Shown piece by piece: positions 1 to 7,791 of a stretch of 37,995 bases of DNA; position 1 is the first letter of the stretch; each line of letters begins with the position of its first letter. The stretch is from Treponema sp. (GTDB lineage: Bacteria; Spirochaetota; Spirochaetia; Treponematales; Breznakiellaceae): NCBI GenBank assembly GCA_031279635.1, contig JAITIC010000012.1:1-37995 (forward strand). The letters are read 5' to 3'. The position numbers and the translations under genes were made by a program. The notes under the pieces are model-generated. The model saw only the letters and a program-made list of their open reading frames with translations, was not told the origin of the DNA and did not search any database.

Positions 1-287
1 TCATCGGCGTTAATCACCAGCTCGCCCCCGTACTTTTCCTCGGGCGCGACGTACTTAAAGCTGACCCTGAGCTCGTGACCCTTAAACGCGTCCGACGACG
101 AAAAGAAATCGAAAGTACCCTTGCCCTGGTAGGTAGTCGAATTGTTCTCGTCGGCGAAGTCGCCAACGGGCGAGGTGGCCTTCAGCAAATCGGGGTAGAA
201 ATCCGCGACGATTCCTACCGTGAACTGTGCAAAGGCGGCGGCAGTCAAGAAAACGAGCAGAACTGAAATTGCAACTAGCTTTTTCAT
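1..287 (-). CDS. Secreted protein of unknown function, 5' part only (runs off the left edge)
   Basis: The leftward reading frame starts at ATG 287-285 and stays open to the window edge (95 codons). A strong ribosome binding site (AAGGAGGA) lies four bases upstream of the ATG. The first 20 residues form a clear signal peptide: MKK, a hydrophobic core (LVAISVLLVFLTAAAFA), and an AFA-Q cleavage site. The mature part begins QFTVGIVADFYPD and looks polar and beta-rich. Treponemes have many such exported or outer-membrane proteins, so a periplasmic or outer-membrane place is likely, but I do not recognise the family. The promoter upstream is overlapped by a perfect palindrome, so the gene is probably controlled by a dimeric repressor or activator. 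The C-terminal part is not visible, so no function is assigned. Confidence 0.75.
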   Translation of the reverse strand, partial: MKKLVAISVLLVFLTAAAFAQFTVGIVADFYPDLLKATSPVGDFADENNSTTYQGKGTFDFFSSSDAFKGHELRVSFKYVAPEEKYGGELVINAD

Positions 288-348
288 AGTTCCTCCTTAA
301 ATCGTTGAGAGAGAAGCAGCCAACGACCGCTTAAATCCCTCTCTCTTC

Positions 349-392
349 ATGGTATACCGTGTAACGGTATACCATGAGGCTTGTTTTGTCAA
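349..392 (-). promoter_or_regulatory. Leftward promoter overlapped by a palindromic operator
   Basis: On the minus strand TTGACA (392-387) is followed after 15 bases by TATACC (371-366), a plausible -35/-10 pair for the secreted-protein gene starting at 287. A perfect inverted repeat covers the -10 region: ATGGTATACCG (349-359), a 5-base spacer, and CGGTATACCAT (365-375). Each arm contains the 8-bp palindrome GGTATACC. This nested arrangement is typical of an operator for a dimeric regulator such as a GntR- or LacI-family protein. No regulator gene is next to it here. Confidence 0.55.
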
Positions 393-736
393 GATACTTT
401 TGACCGTTTTGGAAACATATTTCCTACTGTTTGGGTAGGATCTATAAGCTTCTTCCCCGGCGCGGGCTCCTTTTCCCACCCGTATCCTGACCGCGTTTCG
501 GGCGCAAACCCGAAAACACCTTTACAATATGCCATCTTTTTAAAAAAATGTCAAGCCCCTAAACAACTTTTTTTAAAAAAAATTACAGAAATTTTGAAGA
601 TTTTGCTCTTTTTTTTGCCGGGGATTGGAGAGCCGATTTCAAACGGGCCTCCGCGTTAAGCATTTAACGTACCGGTATAACGGGTAACGGAATTTCCGAT
701 CTACGGTAATATGGTGTATACTGATTGCCCGGCGTC

Positions 737-745
737 TGTTATAAT
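737..745 (+). promoter_or_regulatory. Probable extended -10 promoter of the iron-type ABC operon
   Basis: TG-T-TATAAT (TATAAT at 740-745) forms an extended -10 element about 60 bases before the start codon of the binding-protein gene at 805. No good -35 hexamer is visible, as expected for extended -10 promoters. The rest of the gap (376-736) holds runs of A and T around 540-620 but no gene I can support. Confidence 0.4.
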
Positions 746-804
746 ATGGCAATTATGGTCCGGGCCGCCGGCCCGTGAAACCTTATCTTATTATGGAGGC
801 AAAA

Positions 805-1809
805 ATGAAACGTTTTACAATCCTCTTTCTTTCGTTCCTGATTTTGGCGCAGGGCCTGTGGGCGCAGAATACCCTTTCGGCCTATACCACCCTGGAAGAG
901 CCGCTGGCAAAGGCTCTTTTTGAGCAGTTTGAGAAGGAAACCGGCATAAGGGTGTCTTTTGTCCGGCTTTCCGGCGGGGAGGCGGTGGCCCGGATGGAAG
1001 CCGAAAAAGCCAATCCGCAGGCGTCGATCTGGGTCGGCGGGGTCGGGCTGGACCATATCACCGCGAAGTCCAAGGACCTTACTACCCCTTATCAGTCCCG
1101 CTTTGCTTCCAACACCAGGGCGGAATTCAGGGACCCGCAGAATTACTGGATCGGCCTGTATGTGGGGCCGCTTACCTTTGTGACCAACATTGACCGGGCC
1201 AAAGCCCTGGGCCTGACCCCGCCCAAGAGCTGGGCGGACCTGCTCAAGCCGGAATACAAGGGCTACATCAGAATGGCAAATCCCAATATCTCGGGCACGG
1301 CCTACAATGTTATCACTACCGTCAGGACGCTCAACAACGCCAACGAAACCGCCGCGTTTGATTACCTGAAAAAACTCGACGCCAATGTGGATCAGTACGC
1401 CCGTTCCGGCTCGGCGCCGGGCAAGAGCGTTGCCACCGGCGAAATTCCCGTTGCCATCGGCTATGCCCATGACCAGGTGAAGCTCAAGGCGGAAGGCGCC
1501 AATGTGGAGATCCACGCCCCGGCCGAGGGTACCGGCTATGAGCTGGCTTCCATGTCCCTTATCAAGGGCGGCAAAGATCAGGTGAACGCCCGGCGGCTCT
1601 ACGACTGGATTCTTTCTTCCAAAAACGCCCAAAAGCTCTTTACCGAATGGTACCTTGTACTGGTTGCCAACGGCGCGGAAAAACATCCCCTGGCCCTGTC
1701 GCTGGATCAGATCAAGACGATCAACCAGAACATGCAATGGGACGGGGACGCGGCCAACAAGAAACGCCTGCTTGACCGCTGGACATCGGAAATCGAGTCC
1801 AGGCGCTGA
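805..1809 (+). CDS. ABC transporter substrate-binding protein, ferric-iron/FbpA-like (COG1840 type)
   Basis: A 334-residue periplasmic solute-binding protein of the FbpA/AfuA/ThiB superfamily. I chose ATG 805 because GGAGG (795-799) lies six bases upstream and the protein then begins with a signal peptide (MKRFTILFLSFLILAQGLWAQ); an in-frame GTG at 775 would add ten residues before the signal. The mature protein opens with NTLSAYTTLEEPLAKALFEQF, and the regions TGIRVSFVRLSGGEAVARM, PPKSWADLLKPEYKGYI and ATGEIPVAIGYAHDQ fit the two-lobed fold of this family. A fused permease and an ATPase follow at 1970 and 4259, giving a complete importer. Members of this group bind Fe3+, thiamine, polyamines or phosphonates; ferric iron is the default guess, but the ligand cannot be read from the sequence. 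Confidence 0.88.
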   Translation: MKRFTILFLSFLILAQGLWAQNTLSAYTTLEEPLAKALFEQFEKETGIRVSFVRLSGGEAVARMEAEKANPQASIWVGGVGLDHITAKSKDLTTPYQSRFASNTRAEFRDPQNYWIGLYVGPLTFVTNIDRAKALGLTPPKSWADLLKPEYKGYIRMANPNISGTAYNVITTVRTLNNANETAAFDYLKKLDANVDQYARSGSAPGKSVATGEIPVAIGYAHDQVKLKAEGANVEIHAPAEGTGYELASMSLIKGGKDQVNARRLYDWILSSKNAQKLFTEWYLVLVANGAEKHPLALSLDQIKTINQNMQWDGDAANKKRLLDRWTSEIESRR

Positions 1810-1906
1810 TCGCGTATATGTAAGACACGTTACCTTCGAAAGCGCCGCGCCGCCGCCGAACAGCGTTCCGGCGGGGCCGCTTGACCCGAAGGTCTATTGA
1901 GGGAGA

Positions 1907-1936
1907 CCCCGGCCCTGCGTAAAGCGGAGGCCGGGG
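1907..1936 (+). other. Intercistronic stem-loop between binding-protein and permease genes
   Basis: CCCCGGCC (1907-1914) pairs perfectly with GGCCGGGG (1929-1936) across a 14-base loop, 97 bases after the binding-protein stop and ahead of the permease ribosome binding site. There is no T-run, so it is not a classical terminator. Hairpins at this place in binding-protein operons often protect the upstream transcript and raise its level relative to the permease; that role is inferred here. Confidence 0.5.
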
Positions 1937-1969
1937 CGGGATTAAGAGGCGGCGGAGGTTTGGCTGTCA

Positions 1970-4195
1970 ATGGCAACGAAAAAGAACCTGTTTAAATTTC
2001 TGGCGGCGGTTCTGATCTTCATCGTGTGCGATGTCTGGTTCTACCGCTCGCTGCTGGGTTCCTTCCGCTCCTACTATAAACAAAACAGCCTGAAAGAGGC
2101 GAGCCTTTTTGCCCGGACCGCGCCGGAGCCTCCGCGGCGGCCTGGGGCGGAAGGCCCTTCCGATCAAGCGGATCCCGCCTGGTACGGGGACTGGCTGGGC
2201 CGTACCGGGGAAGTGTTTGAAGGCGGCGAAGCCCTGATCCTGGGGATTGACGGGAATTTCAACTTTAGCCCGGCGGCGGGGACGGATACCGCCCTGCGGC
2301 TCTGGACGGAGTACAGCGGCGGGGAGGAATTTCAAAAGGGCCTGGAGAGCGTTTACTACCTTCTTCCCTACGAACTGAGCGGGACTGTTGAATCCATGCG
2401 GGTCTACCTTCTCCCCATACCCGATGAGTCCGGCTATGATATAAGCGGCGCGGTGATGATCGCCGTGCCCGAAGGCGGCGCGGTCCTGTTTGAAAAGCTG
2501 CTCCGCAACCTTTCGCTCATCGCCCTGCTGATCTTCGCCGGCCTCCTTGGCGTCGCCATGTTCGCACGGGACCCCGTTACCGGCTGCGCGGTGATCTTCC
2601 TCCTGGGAATAGCCCTGGTTTTTGTGGCCTATCCCCTCTTTGAATCGTTCAGGCTTACTTTTATGGAAGCGGGGGCCTTTACCCTTGAGATCTGGAAACG
2701 GACTTTTTCCCCCAATTATCTTATCAGCCTTTGGGGTTCGGTCAAACTGGGGATCATTACCGCCTCGGTTTCCACGCTCATCGGTTTCGCGTTTGCCTTT
2801 CTTACCGAGCGGACCTCCGTAAGGGGGAAAAAGCTTATCGGCACGCTGGCGACCATGCCGGTTATTTCCCCGCCGTTTTCCCTTACCCTTTCGATTATCC
2901 TGCTCTTCGGCAACAACGGCCTTATCACCCACCAGCTTTTGAAGATCAACAATTTTTCGGTGTACGGGCTTGGCGGGCTGGTGCTGGTACAGACCATCGG
3001 GATGTTCCCCATCGCCTACATGAGTCTTTCAAGCGTGTTGAAGAGCATTGACTCCACCGTGGAAGACGCGGCCCTTGACCTGCAGGCCTCGCGCCTGCGG
3101 ACTTTTCTTACTATCACCCTGCCCCTCTCGCTGCCGGGGCTGCTCTCATCCTGGCTTTTGGTGTTTACCAATTCGCTGGCGGACTTTGCCAATCCTCTGC
3201 TCCTGGCCGGTTCCTACCGTGTTCTTTCGGTGGAGGCTTACATTGAAGTAACCGGCAGAAGCAACCTGGGCGGGGGGGCGGCGCTTTCGCTGCTCCTGCT
3301 CCTGCCCACCCTGAGCGCCTTTTTTGCCCAGCGCTACTGGGTGAACAAAAAGAGCGTTGTTACCGTAACGGGCAAACCTTCAACGCGCCTTGCCGAGCTT
3401 GCCACCAGGCCCGTGCGGATAATCCTGACGGTCTTTGTAGCGGTATGCCTCGTCTTTATCGTGAGCCTCTACGGGACCATTTTTGCCGGCTGTTTCGTGA
3501 AAAACTGGGGCATTGATTATTCGTTTACCCTGTCAAACATCAGCGAGGCCCTTTCCCGCGGCTGGCAGTCCATCGCCAATACCGTTACCCTGGCGGTTGC
3601 GGCAACGCCCATCGCGGGAATTATCGCCATGGCGGCGGCGCTCATCGTGGTGCGGCGGACTTTTTTCGGCAAGCGCCTGCTTGAGGTCCTCCTGATGACG
3701 CCCTTCGCGGTGCCGGGCACGCTTCTCGGCATCTCCTATATTCTGGCGTTTAACAAGCCGCCGTTCCTCATCGTGGGAACCGCGGCGATCATCGTAATCA
3801 ACTACATCATCCGCGAGCTGCCGGTGGGGCTTGAGACCGGCGCGGCAAGCCTGCGGCAGATTGATCCTTCCATTGAAGAGGCGGCCCAGGACCTGGGAGC
3901 GGACATGTCCAGGGTTTTCACCTCGGTGGTGCTGCCCCTGATCCGGCCGGCTTTTTTAACCAGCATGTCCTATACCTTTGTCCGCTCCATGACCGCGGTG
4001 AGTGCGGTTATCTTCCTTATTTCCGCCCGCTGGTATCACCTGACCGTGCAGATTTACAACTTCTCCGAAAACCTGCGCTTCGGCCTTGCCAGCGTGCTTT
4101 CCACCGTGCTGATCATCATCGTGCTGGCGGCCTTCGGTGTTATGCAGCTGGTGGTTCGGGATCGGGGCCTGACCGAGAAGAGCATAGTTCGATGA
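1970..4195 (+). CDS. Fused ABC transporter permease (two FbpB-type transmembrane domains)
   Basis: A 741-residue inner-membrane protein. Residues about 7-27 form a first membrane helix, followed by a roughly 145-residue extracytoplasmic segment, two more helices (about 175-222), and two tandem BPD_transp_1 domains (about 240-455 and 480-735). The coupling loops that contact the ATPase are visible: EDAALDLQASRLRTF...LPLSLPG in the first half and EEAAQDLGADMSRVF...LPLIRPA in the second. One polypeptide therefore supplies both halves of the channel, as in FbpB/ThiP-type importers; about 500-550 residues is usual for these. The extra N-terminal membrane-anchored domain is the odd part and has no obvious relative. 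GGAGG lies about ten bases before the ATG. Upstream is the binding protein; downstream is the ATPase. Confidence 0.88.
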   Translation: MATKKNLFKFLAAVLIFIVCDVWFYRSLLGSFRSYYKQNSLKEASLFARTAPEPPRRPGAEGPSDQADPAWYGDWLGRTGEVFEGGEALILGIDGNFNFSPAAGTDTALRLWTEYSGGEEFQKGLESVYYLLPYELSGTVESMRVYLLPIPDESGYDISGAVMIAVPEGGAVLFEKLLRNLSLIALLIFAGLLGVAMFARDPVTGCAVIFLLGIALVFVAYPLFESFRLTFMEAGAFTLEIWKRTFSPNYLISLWGSVKLGIITASVSTLIGFAFAFLTERTSVRGKKLIGTLATMPVISPPFSLTLSIILLFGNNGLITHQLLKINNFSVYGLGGLVLVQTIGMFPIAYMSLSSVLKSIDSTVEDAALDLQASRLRTFLTITLPLSLPGLLSSWLLVFTNSLADFANPLLLAGSYRVLSVEAYIEVTGRSNLGGGAALSLLLLLPTLSAFFAQRYWVNKKSVVTVTGKPSTRLAELATRPVRIILTVFVAVCLVFIVSLYGTIFAGCFVKNWGIDYSFTLSNISEALSRGWQSIANTVTLAVAATPIAGIIAMAAALIVVRRTFFGKRLLEVLLMTPFAVPGTLLGISYILAFNKPPFLIVGTAAIIVINYIIRELPVGLETGAASLRQIDPSIEEAAQDLGADMSRVFTSVVLPLIRPAFLTSMSYTFVRSMTAVSAVIFLISARWYHLTVQIYNFSENLRFGLASVLSTVLIIIVLAAFGVMQLVVRDRGLTEKSIVR

Positions 4196-4208
4196 TTTTA
4201 AGGTTGCG

Positions 4209-4232
4209 GTTCCAAAACTGAAGTTTTGGAAC
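4209..4232. repeat. Perfect palindrome of the CAAAACT/AGTTTTG repeat group
   Basis: GTTCCAAAACT (4209-4219) and AGTTTTGGAAC (4222-4232) pair perfectly with only two bases between them. It lies 14 bases after the permease stop and 27 bases before the ATPase start, so it must be transcribed with the operon. It shares the CAAAACT...AGTTTTG core with palindromes at 6181-6239 and 32321-32350, while the outer bases differ and still pair. Confidence 0.7.
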
Positions 4233-4258
4233 TCCTCCGATGAAGAAAAGGTAGTGTT

Positions 4259-5386
4259 ATGGCGAAAAAGAGCAGTGTTTCCGTAACCCTGGAAGGAGTG
4301 AGCAAGATTTTCAGGAATGTCCGAAGCCGGCAGGGCGAGCGGCCGGACATAATCGCCGTGCATGACGCGAGCTTTACCGTTAAGCCCGGCGAGTTGGTAA
4401 CATTGCTGGGGCCGTCCGGCTGCGGCAAGACTACCACCCTGAGGATGATCGCCGGTTTTGAACTGCCCTCTTCGGGCAAGATACGCATCGGCGAGGAAGA
4501 CGTAACCATGCTGCCCCCGAATACAAGGGATACCGCCACCGTGTTCCAGAGCTACGGACTGTTTCCCCATCTCTCGGTGGCGGAAAATGTGGCGTATGGG
4601 CTGAAACTGCGGCGGCTCCCACGGGCGGAAATCGAAAGCAAGGTGAGGGAAACTCTGGACATGGTGGGCCTGGGTGACCTGTACGACCGCGCCCCGGGCA
4701 GGCTTTCGGGAGGGCAGCAGCAGCGGGTCGCCCTGGCCCGTTCCCTTATTGTGGAACCTTCGGTGCTTCTCCTTGATGAGCCGCTTTCCAACCTGGACGC
4801 CTTGCTGCGGGAACAGATGCGGGTGGAAATACGGCGGATTCAGAAGAGCCTGGGGATCACGGCGATATACGTGACCCATGACCGCGTGGAGGCCATGAGC
4901 CTTTCCGATCAGGTGATAGTGATGAAGGACGGGGAAATTCAGCAGATCGGCAGTCCGCAGGAAATTTATGAGGACCCGGCGGGTAAATTTGTGGCGGGCT
5001 TTGTGGGAAAGGCGGCATTTTTCCCGGTGGAGCTGCTTGAAAAGCTGCCCGCTTCACCTGAGAACCGGAACGGCGTCTGGCGCTGCCGCCTGGGGAACAA
5101 AAACCTTGATATAGGCCGCTTTGCCGGCGATGTGGACATGTCCGCTGAGGCGGTGATTATGGCGCGGCCGGAGTCCCTGCGGCTTGCGGAACCGGGCGCC
5201 GGCTTTGTGGACGGGACGATCCGCATGAACGTATACCTGGGTCACAGTATCGAGACTTATGTGGAAACCGCCCACGGCGAGATTCTGATCCAGATTGACG
5301 ATCCGGCCTCCAGGAAGATTTTCCCCGAAGACACGAGGGTTTCCATTGATTTCGCCGCGGGGCGCGTGCGCTTACTGCGGGGATAG
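4259..5386 (+). CDS. ABC transporter ATP-binding protein, ferric-iron/spermidine class
   Basis: A 375-residue cytoplasmic ATPase with all expected motifs: Walker [10 protein letters not shown] (about residues 52-60), Q-loop [10 protein letters not shown], signature [15 protein letters not shown], Walker [14 protein letters not shown] and the switch histidine in [15 protein letters not shown]. Residues after about 250 form a C-terminal extension with a TOBE-like beta domain ([11 protein letters not shown]...). This is the FbpC/PotA architecture. AAGG lies seven bases upstream of the ATG. It is the third gene of the importer operon begun at 805. The substrate follows from the binding protein, probably iron, and is not certain. 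Confidence 0.92.
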   Translation: MAKKSSVSVTLEGVSKIFRNVRSRQGERPDIIAVHDASFTVKPGELVTLLGPSGCGKTTTLRMIAGFELPSSGKIRIGEEDVTMLPPNTRDTATVFQSYGLFPHLSVAENVAYGLKLRRLPRAEIESKVRETLDMVGLGDLYDRAPGRLSGGQQQRVALARSLIVEPSVLLLDEPLSNLDALLREQMRVEIRRIQKSLGITAIYVTHDRVEAMSLSDQVIVMKDGEIQQIGSPQEIYEDPAGKFVAGFVGKAAFFPVELLEKLPASPENRNGVWRCRLGNKNLDIGRFAGDVDMSAEAVIMARPESLRLAEPGAGFVDGTIRMNVYLGHSIETYVETAHGEILIQIDDPASRKIFPEDTRVSIDFAAGRVRLLRG

Positions 5387-5402
5387 CGTCTACGGAGGAA
5401 TC

Positions 5403-5456
5403 ATGAAACCTCATCTGCCTGACGAATGGAAGAATCTCCAGGCCGCGTTGAATTAG
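5403..5456 (+). pseudogene. 17-codon gene stub cut off at a repeat element
   Basis: GGAGG and a well-spaced ATG (5403) start a reading frame 17 bases after the ATPase stop, as for a fourth operon gene. It encodes only MKPHLPDEWKNLQAALN and stops at a TAG that is itself part of the repeat edge (GAATTAGTG). After the repeat no rightward continuation is found; a leftward pseudogene follows instead. The simplest reading is a gene truncated when the repeat arrived or by a later deletion. I do not recognise the 17 residues. A real short peptide cannot be excluded. Confidence 0.45.
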
Positions 5457-5591
5457 TGTCTGTCCATAATGTAGACACATTATGGACAGACTACCTTAAA
5501 ACAGGCATTTTGCGCACCGTTTTGGTACAAAACGGGAGCAAATGCAAGGTCTGTCCGCAAAGTAACCGACTTTGTGGACAGACACGAATTA
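5451..5591 (+). repeat. About 140-bp palindromic element, family 1, copy A
   Basis: The element has three hairpins. Hairpin 1 is perfect: GTCTGTCCATAATGT (5458-5472), AGAC loop, ACATTATGGACAGAC (5477-5491). The middle hairpin is CCGTTTTG-GTA-CAAAACGG (5517-5535). Hairpin 3 is GTCTGTCCGCAAAGT (5549-5563), AACCG loop, ACTTTGTGGACAGAC (5569-5583) with one mismatch. The ends are inverted copies of AATT(A/C)GTGTCTGTCC. A second copy in opposite orientation lies at 35785-35917. The size, terminal inverted repeats and absence of coding capacity fit a MITE. Left and right flanks share GAATTA, which could be a target duplication or part of the ends. Confidence 0.85.
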
Positions 5592-5604
5592 ACCAATACC
5601 CCGA

Positions 5605-5982
5605 TTATTTCCGCTTTGAGGTTCGCCCAAAATGTACCGGAAATCCCACACTTGTTCCCGCGGCCGAAAGAATATTTGAAAATGCCCTCTGTTCGCTGCC
5701 AGGCTTATGTACCGCCGTTATTGCTATGATGATTTTTCCCGGCACAGACAAAATCAGGACGGTATGCCTGTTTGAGCGGCTTGCCGTCATATAGGGAGCG
5801 CTTGTTCCGCTTCATAGGAACTTCGGTCTTTTGCATCTCAATTTCCAGGCATTTATGCGGACTTCCCGCTATACAGCCTCCGGGAAACCCGCGCCTGGTT
5901 TCCTGTTTACTTCGTAAAGACACCCGCGGATACGAAAACTTTCGTTTTCATACCGTAGTTTTCCTTTTTTAACTTTCTGCAT
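5605..5982 (-). pseudogene. GxxExxY-family protein, frameshifted remnant
   Basis: Three leftward fragments in different frames together match the layout of the GxxExxY family (a PDDEXK_3-like group). From ATG 5982: KLRYENESFRIRGCLYEVNRK...GAGFPEAV, then a stop; next CLEIEMQKTEVP...YDGKPLKQAYRPDFVCAGK; then a shift to GKIIIAITAVHKPGSEQRAF...GTSVGFPVHFG, ending at 5605. The family normally reads G-x-x-x-E-V-x-x-x-x-G-x-G-F-x-E-x-V-Y, a middle YxADFV segment, and a closing VGLLxNFG segment of roughly 120 residues. At least two frameshifts and one stop show it is dead. It sits between two repeat elements. The family assignment rests on recalled consensus. Confidence 0.65.
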
Positions 5983-5989
5983 ACTTATA

Positions 5990-6048
5990 GAGGCTGTTTC
6001 AAAACCCTGCGCGTTTAACGTACAGTCAATTAGTTTTGAAACAGGCTC
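5990..6048. repeat. Palindromic element, family 3, copy a
   Basis: Ends GAGGCTGTTTCAAAAC (5990-6005) and GTTTTGAAACAGGCTC (6033-6048) are inverted repeats with one mismatch. The inner segment contains CGTACAGTCAATTAGTTTT (6019-6037), also found in the copy at 32402-32472. The element lies just before the start of the GxxExxY remnant. Confidence 0.75.
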
Positions 6049-6180
6049 ATATATACCGGTTTTGTCCGTGATGGCCTGGGTTGAATTCGGAATCCCTGGG
6101 GTTTCATTCTTTCCCCTTGCGCGAGCGCGTAAAAAATGTGAAAATAAACATAGAGTTTATAAGCCTGAATCAAAGCATGG

Positions 6181-6239
6181 AGTTTTGGGGATCCTGGACA
6201 ACGCGCTGATTAGAAACAATACCGCCCTGCCCCAAAACT
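6181..6239. repeat. Inverted repeat of the CAAAACT/AGTTTTG group
   Basis: AGTTTTGGGG (6181-6190) and CCCCAAAACT (6230-6239) are perfect inverted repeats 39 bases apart. They end 38 bases before the GTG start of the next ABC transporter, so they lie in its leader region. The remainder of 6049-6180 shows nothing I can support as a gene. Confidence 0.5.
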
Positions 6240-6276
6240 TCGGGCGTTGCGTGAAGTGCAGCGCAAAGGGGCTACT

Positions 6277-7791
6277 GTGTTAGCGATTGAAATGCTGGAA
6301 ATCACCAAGGTTTTTCCCGGTGTGCTGGCAAACGACCGGGTTAATCTGCGGGTTGAGCGGGGGGAGATACACGCCCTCCTGGGGGAGAACGGGGCCGGTA
6401 AATCGACCCTTATGTCGATCCTGTTCGGGCTGTACGAGCCTGACGGCGGCCTTATCAGGATATGGGGCGAAGAGGTGAAAATCCGCAGCCCCAACGACGC
6501 CACGGCCCTGCGGATCGGCATGGTGCATCAGCACTTCAAACTTGTGCACAACTTCACCGTTACCGAAAATATTGTGCTGGGCCTGGAACCACATAACGCT
6601 TTTGGAAACCTGGACCTTCGCGGCGCGGAAAAGCGGGTGGCGGAACTTTCCGGGACCTACGGCCTGGCCGTAGACCCCCGTGCCAGGATCGAAAATATCA
6701 CCGTGGGCATGCAGCAGCGGGTGGAAATCCTCAAAATACTCTACCGCGACGCGGACATCCTTATTTTTGACGAGCCGACCGCGGTGCTGACCCCCCAGGA
6801 AATCGATGAGCTTTTGGCGATTTTCCGCCGCCTCAAGTCGGAAGGAAAAACGATTCTGTTTATCACCCATAAGTTAAAAGAGATAAAGGCCGCCGCGGAC
6901 CGCTGCACGGTGCTGCGCAGGGGAAAATATATCGATACTGTTGACGTATGCAGGGCGAGCGAGGCGGAACTGGCCGAAAAAATGGTGGGGCGGGCGGTAA
7001 CGTTCCGTATTGAGAAGAAACAGGCCCGGCCCGGCGGCGTAGTGCTTAAAATCGAAGACATGACGGTAATCGGCGCAAAGGGAACCCCCGCGGTGAGCGG
7101 CCTTTCCCTGGATGTACGCGCGGGTGAAGTGGTTGGCATTGCCGGGGTTGACGGCAACGGCCAGTCGGAACTGGTGGCGGCCATCGCGGGGCTTTTGCCG
7201 GTCAAGTCCGGCAGGGTGCTCCTCAAAGGAAGCGACCTCTCCAAAGAGAGCATCAGGAGCCGCAACGAGCGGGGGCTGGGGCTGGTGCCCGAAGACCGGC
7301 ACAGGCACGGCCTGGTCCTCGAATTCAGAGTTGACGAAAACCTCATTCTCAAGAGCTTCCGCCGCCGGCCTTATTCAAACCGCGCGGGTTTTCTGCGTTT
7401 TCCGGCTATTTTCGGGCACGCCGAGACCCTTATCAGCGATTTTGACATTCGGGCGGGGAACGGGCCGGCCACGCCCGCCAAGTCCATGTCCGGGGGCAAT
7501 CAGCAGAAGGTGGTTATCGCCCGCGAAATCGACCTTTCCCCTGAGCTGCTTATCGTGTCGCAGCCGACCAGGGGACTTGACGTGGGCGCTATCGAGTATA
7601 TTCACCGCCGCATTGTGGAGGAACGGGACAAGGGACGGGCGGTGCTGTTGGTGTCCTTTGAACTGGATGAGATTCTGGGCCTCTGCGACCGTATCGCGGC
7701 CCTTTCCAAGGGCCAGGTGGTGGGAGTTCTTCCGGTGGAAGAGGCTGACGAGCGGCGAATCGGCGCGATGATGGGGGGAGTTCATGCCTGA
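6277..7791 (+). CDS. Nucleoside/riboflavin-type ABC transporter ATPase (double ATP-binding domain)
   Basis: A 504-residue ATPase with two nucleotide-binding domains in tandem, like RbsA/YufO-type proteins. Domain 1 has Walker A GENGAGKST, signature VGMQQRVEILK and Walker B ILIFDEPTAVLTP. Domain 2 has a degenerate Walker A (GVDGNGQSE), signature MSGGNQQKVVIARE and LLIVSQPTRGLDVG. This asymmetry is normal for the family. I chose GTG 6277 because AGGGG lies five bases upstream; an in-frame TTG at 6247 has no such site. The next two genes are its permeases. In Treponema pallidum related transporters serve purine nucleosides (PnrA system) or riboflavin (Rfu system); the window lacks the binding lipoprotein that would decide. 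Confidence 0.85.
   Translation: MLAIEMLEITKVFPGVLANDRVNLRVERGEIHALLGENGAGKSTLMSILFGLYEPDGGLIRIWGEEVKIRSPNDATALRIGMVHQHFKLVHNFTVTENIVLGLEPHNAFGNLDLRGAEKRVAELSGTYGLAVDPRARIENITVGMQQRVEILKILYRDADILIFDEPTAVLTPQEIDELLAIFRRLKSEGKTILFITHKLKEIKAAADRCTVLRRGKYIDTVDVCRASEAELAEKMVGRAVTFRIEKKQARPGGVVLKIEDMTVIGAKGTPAVSGLSLDVRAGEVVGIAGVDGNGQSELVAAIAGLLPVKSGRVLLKGSDLSKESIRSRNERGLGLVPEDRHRHGLVLEFRVDENLILKSFRRRPYSNRAGFLRFPAIFGHAETLISDFDIRAGNGPATPAKSMSGGNQQKVVIAREIDLSPELLIVSQPTRGLDVGAIEYIHRRIVEERDKGRAVLLVSFELDEILGLCDRIAALSKGQVVGVLPVEEADERRIGAMMGGVHA

Noticed and set aside
739-1737. 332-codon open frame on the minus strand across the binding-protein gene
   Set aside because: It has no ribosome binding site and an atypical residue content, and it lies opposite a gene with clear family motifs. 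Long antisense frames are common in GC-rich coding DNA; the same holds for those opposite rpoB, rpoC and the ankyrin gene.
6062-6283. 73-codon frame before the second importer
   Set aside because: No ribosome binding site or recognisable motif; it runs across an inverted repeat and overlaps the likely start of the ATPase gene.
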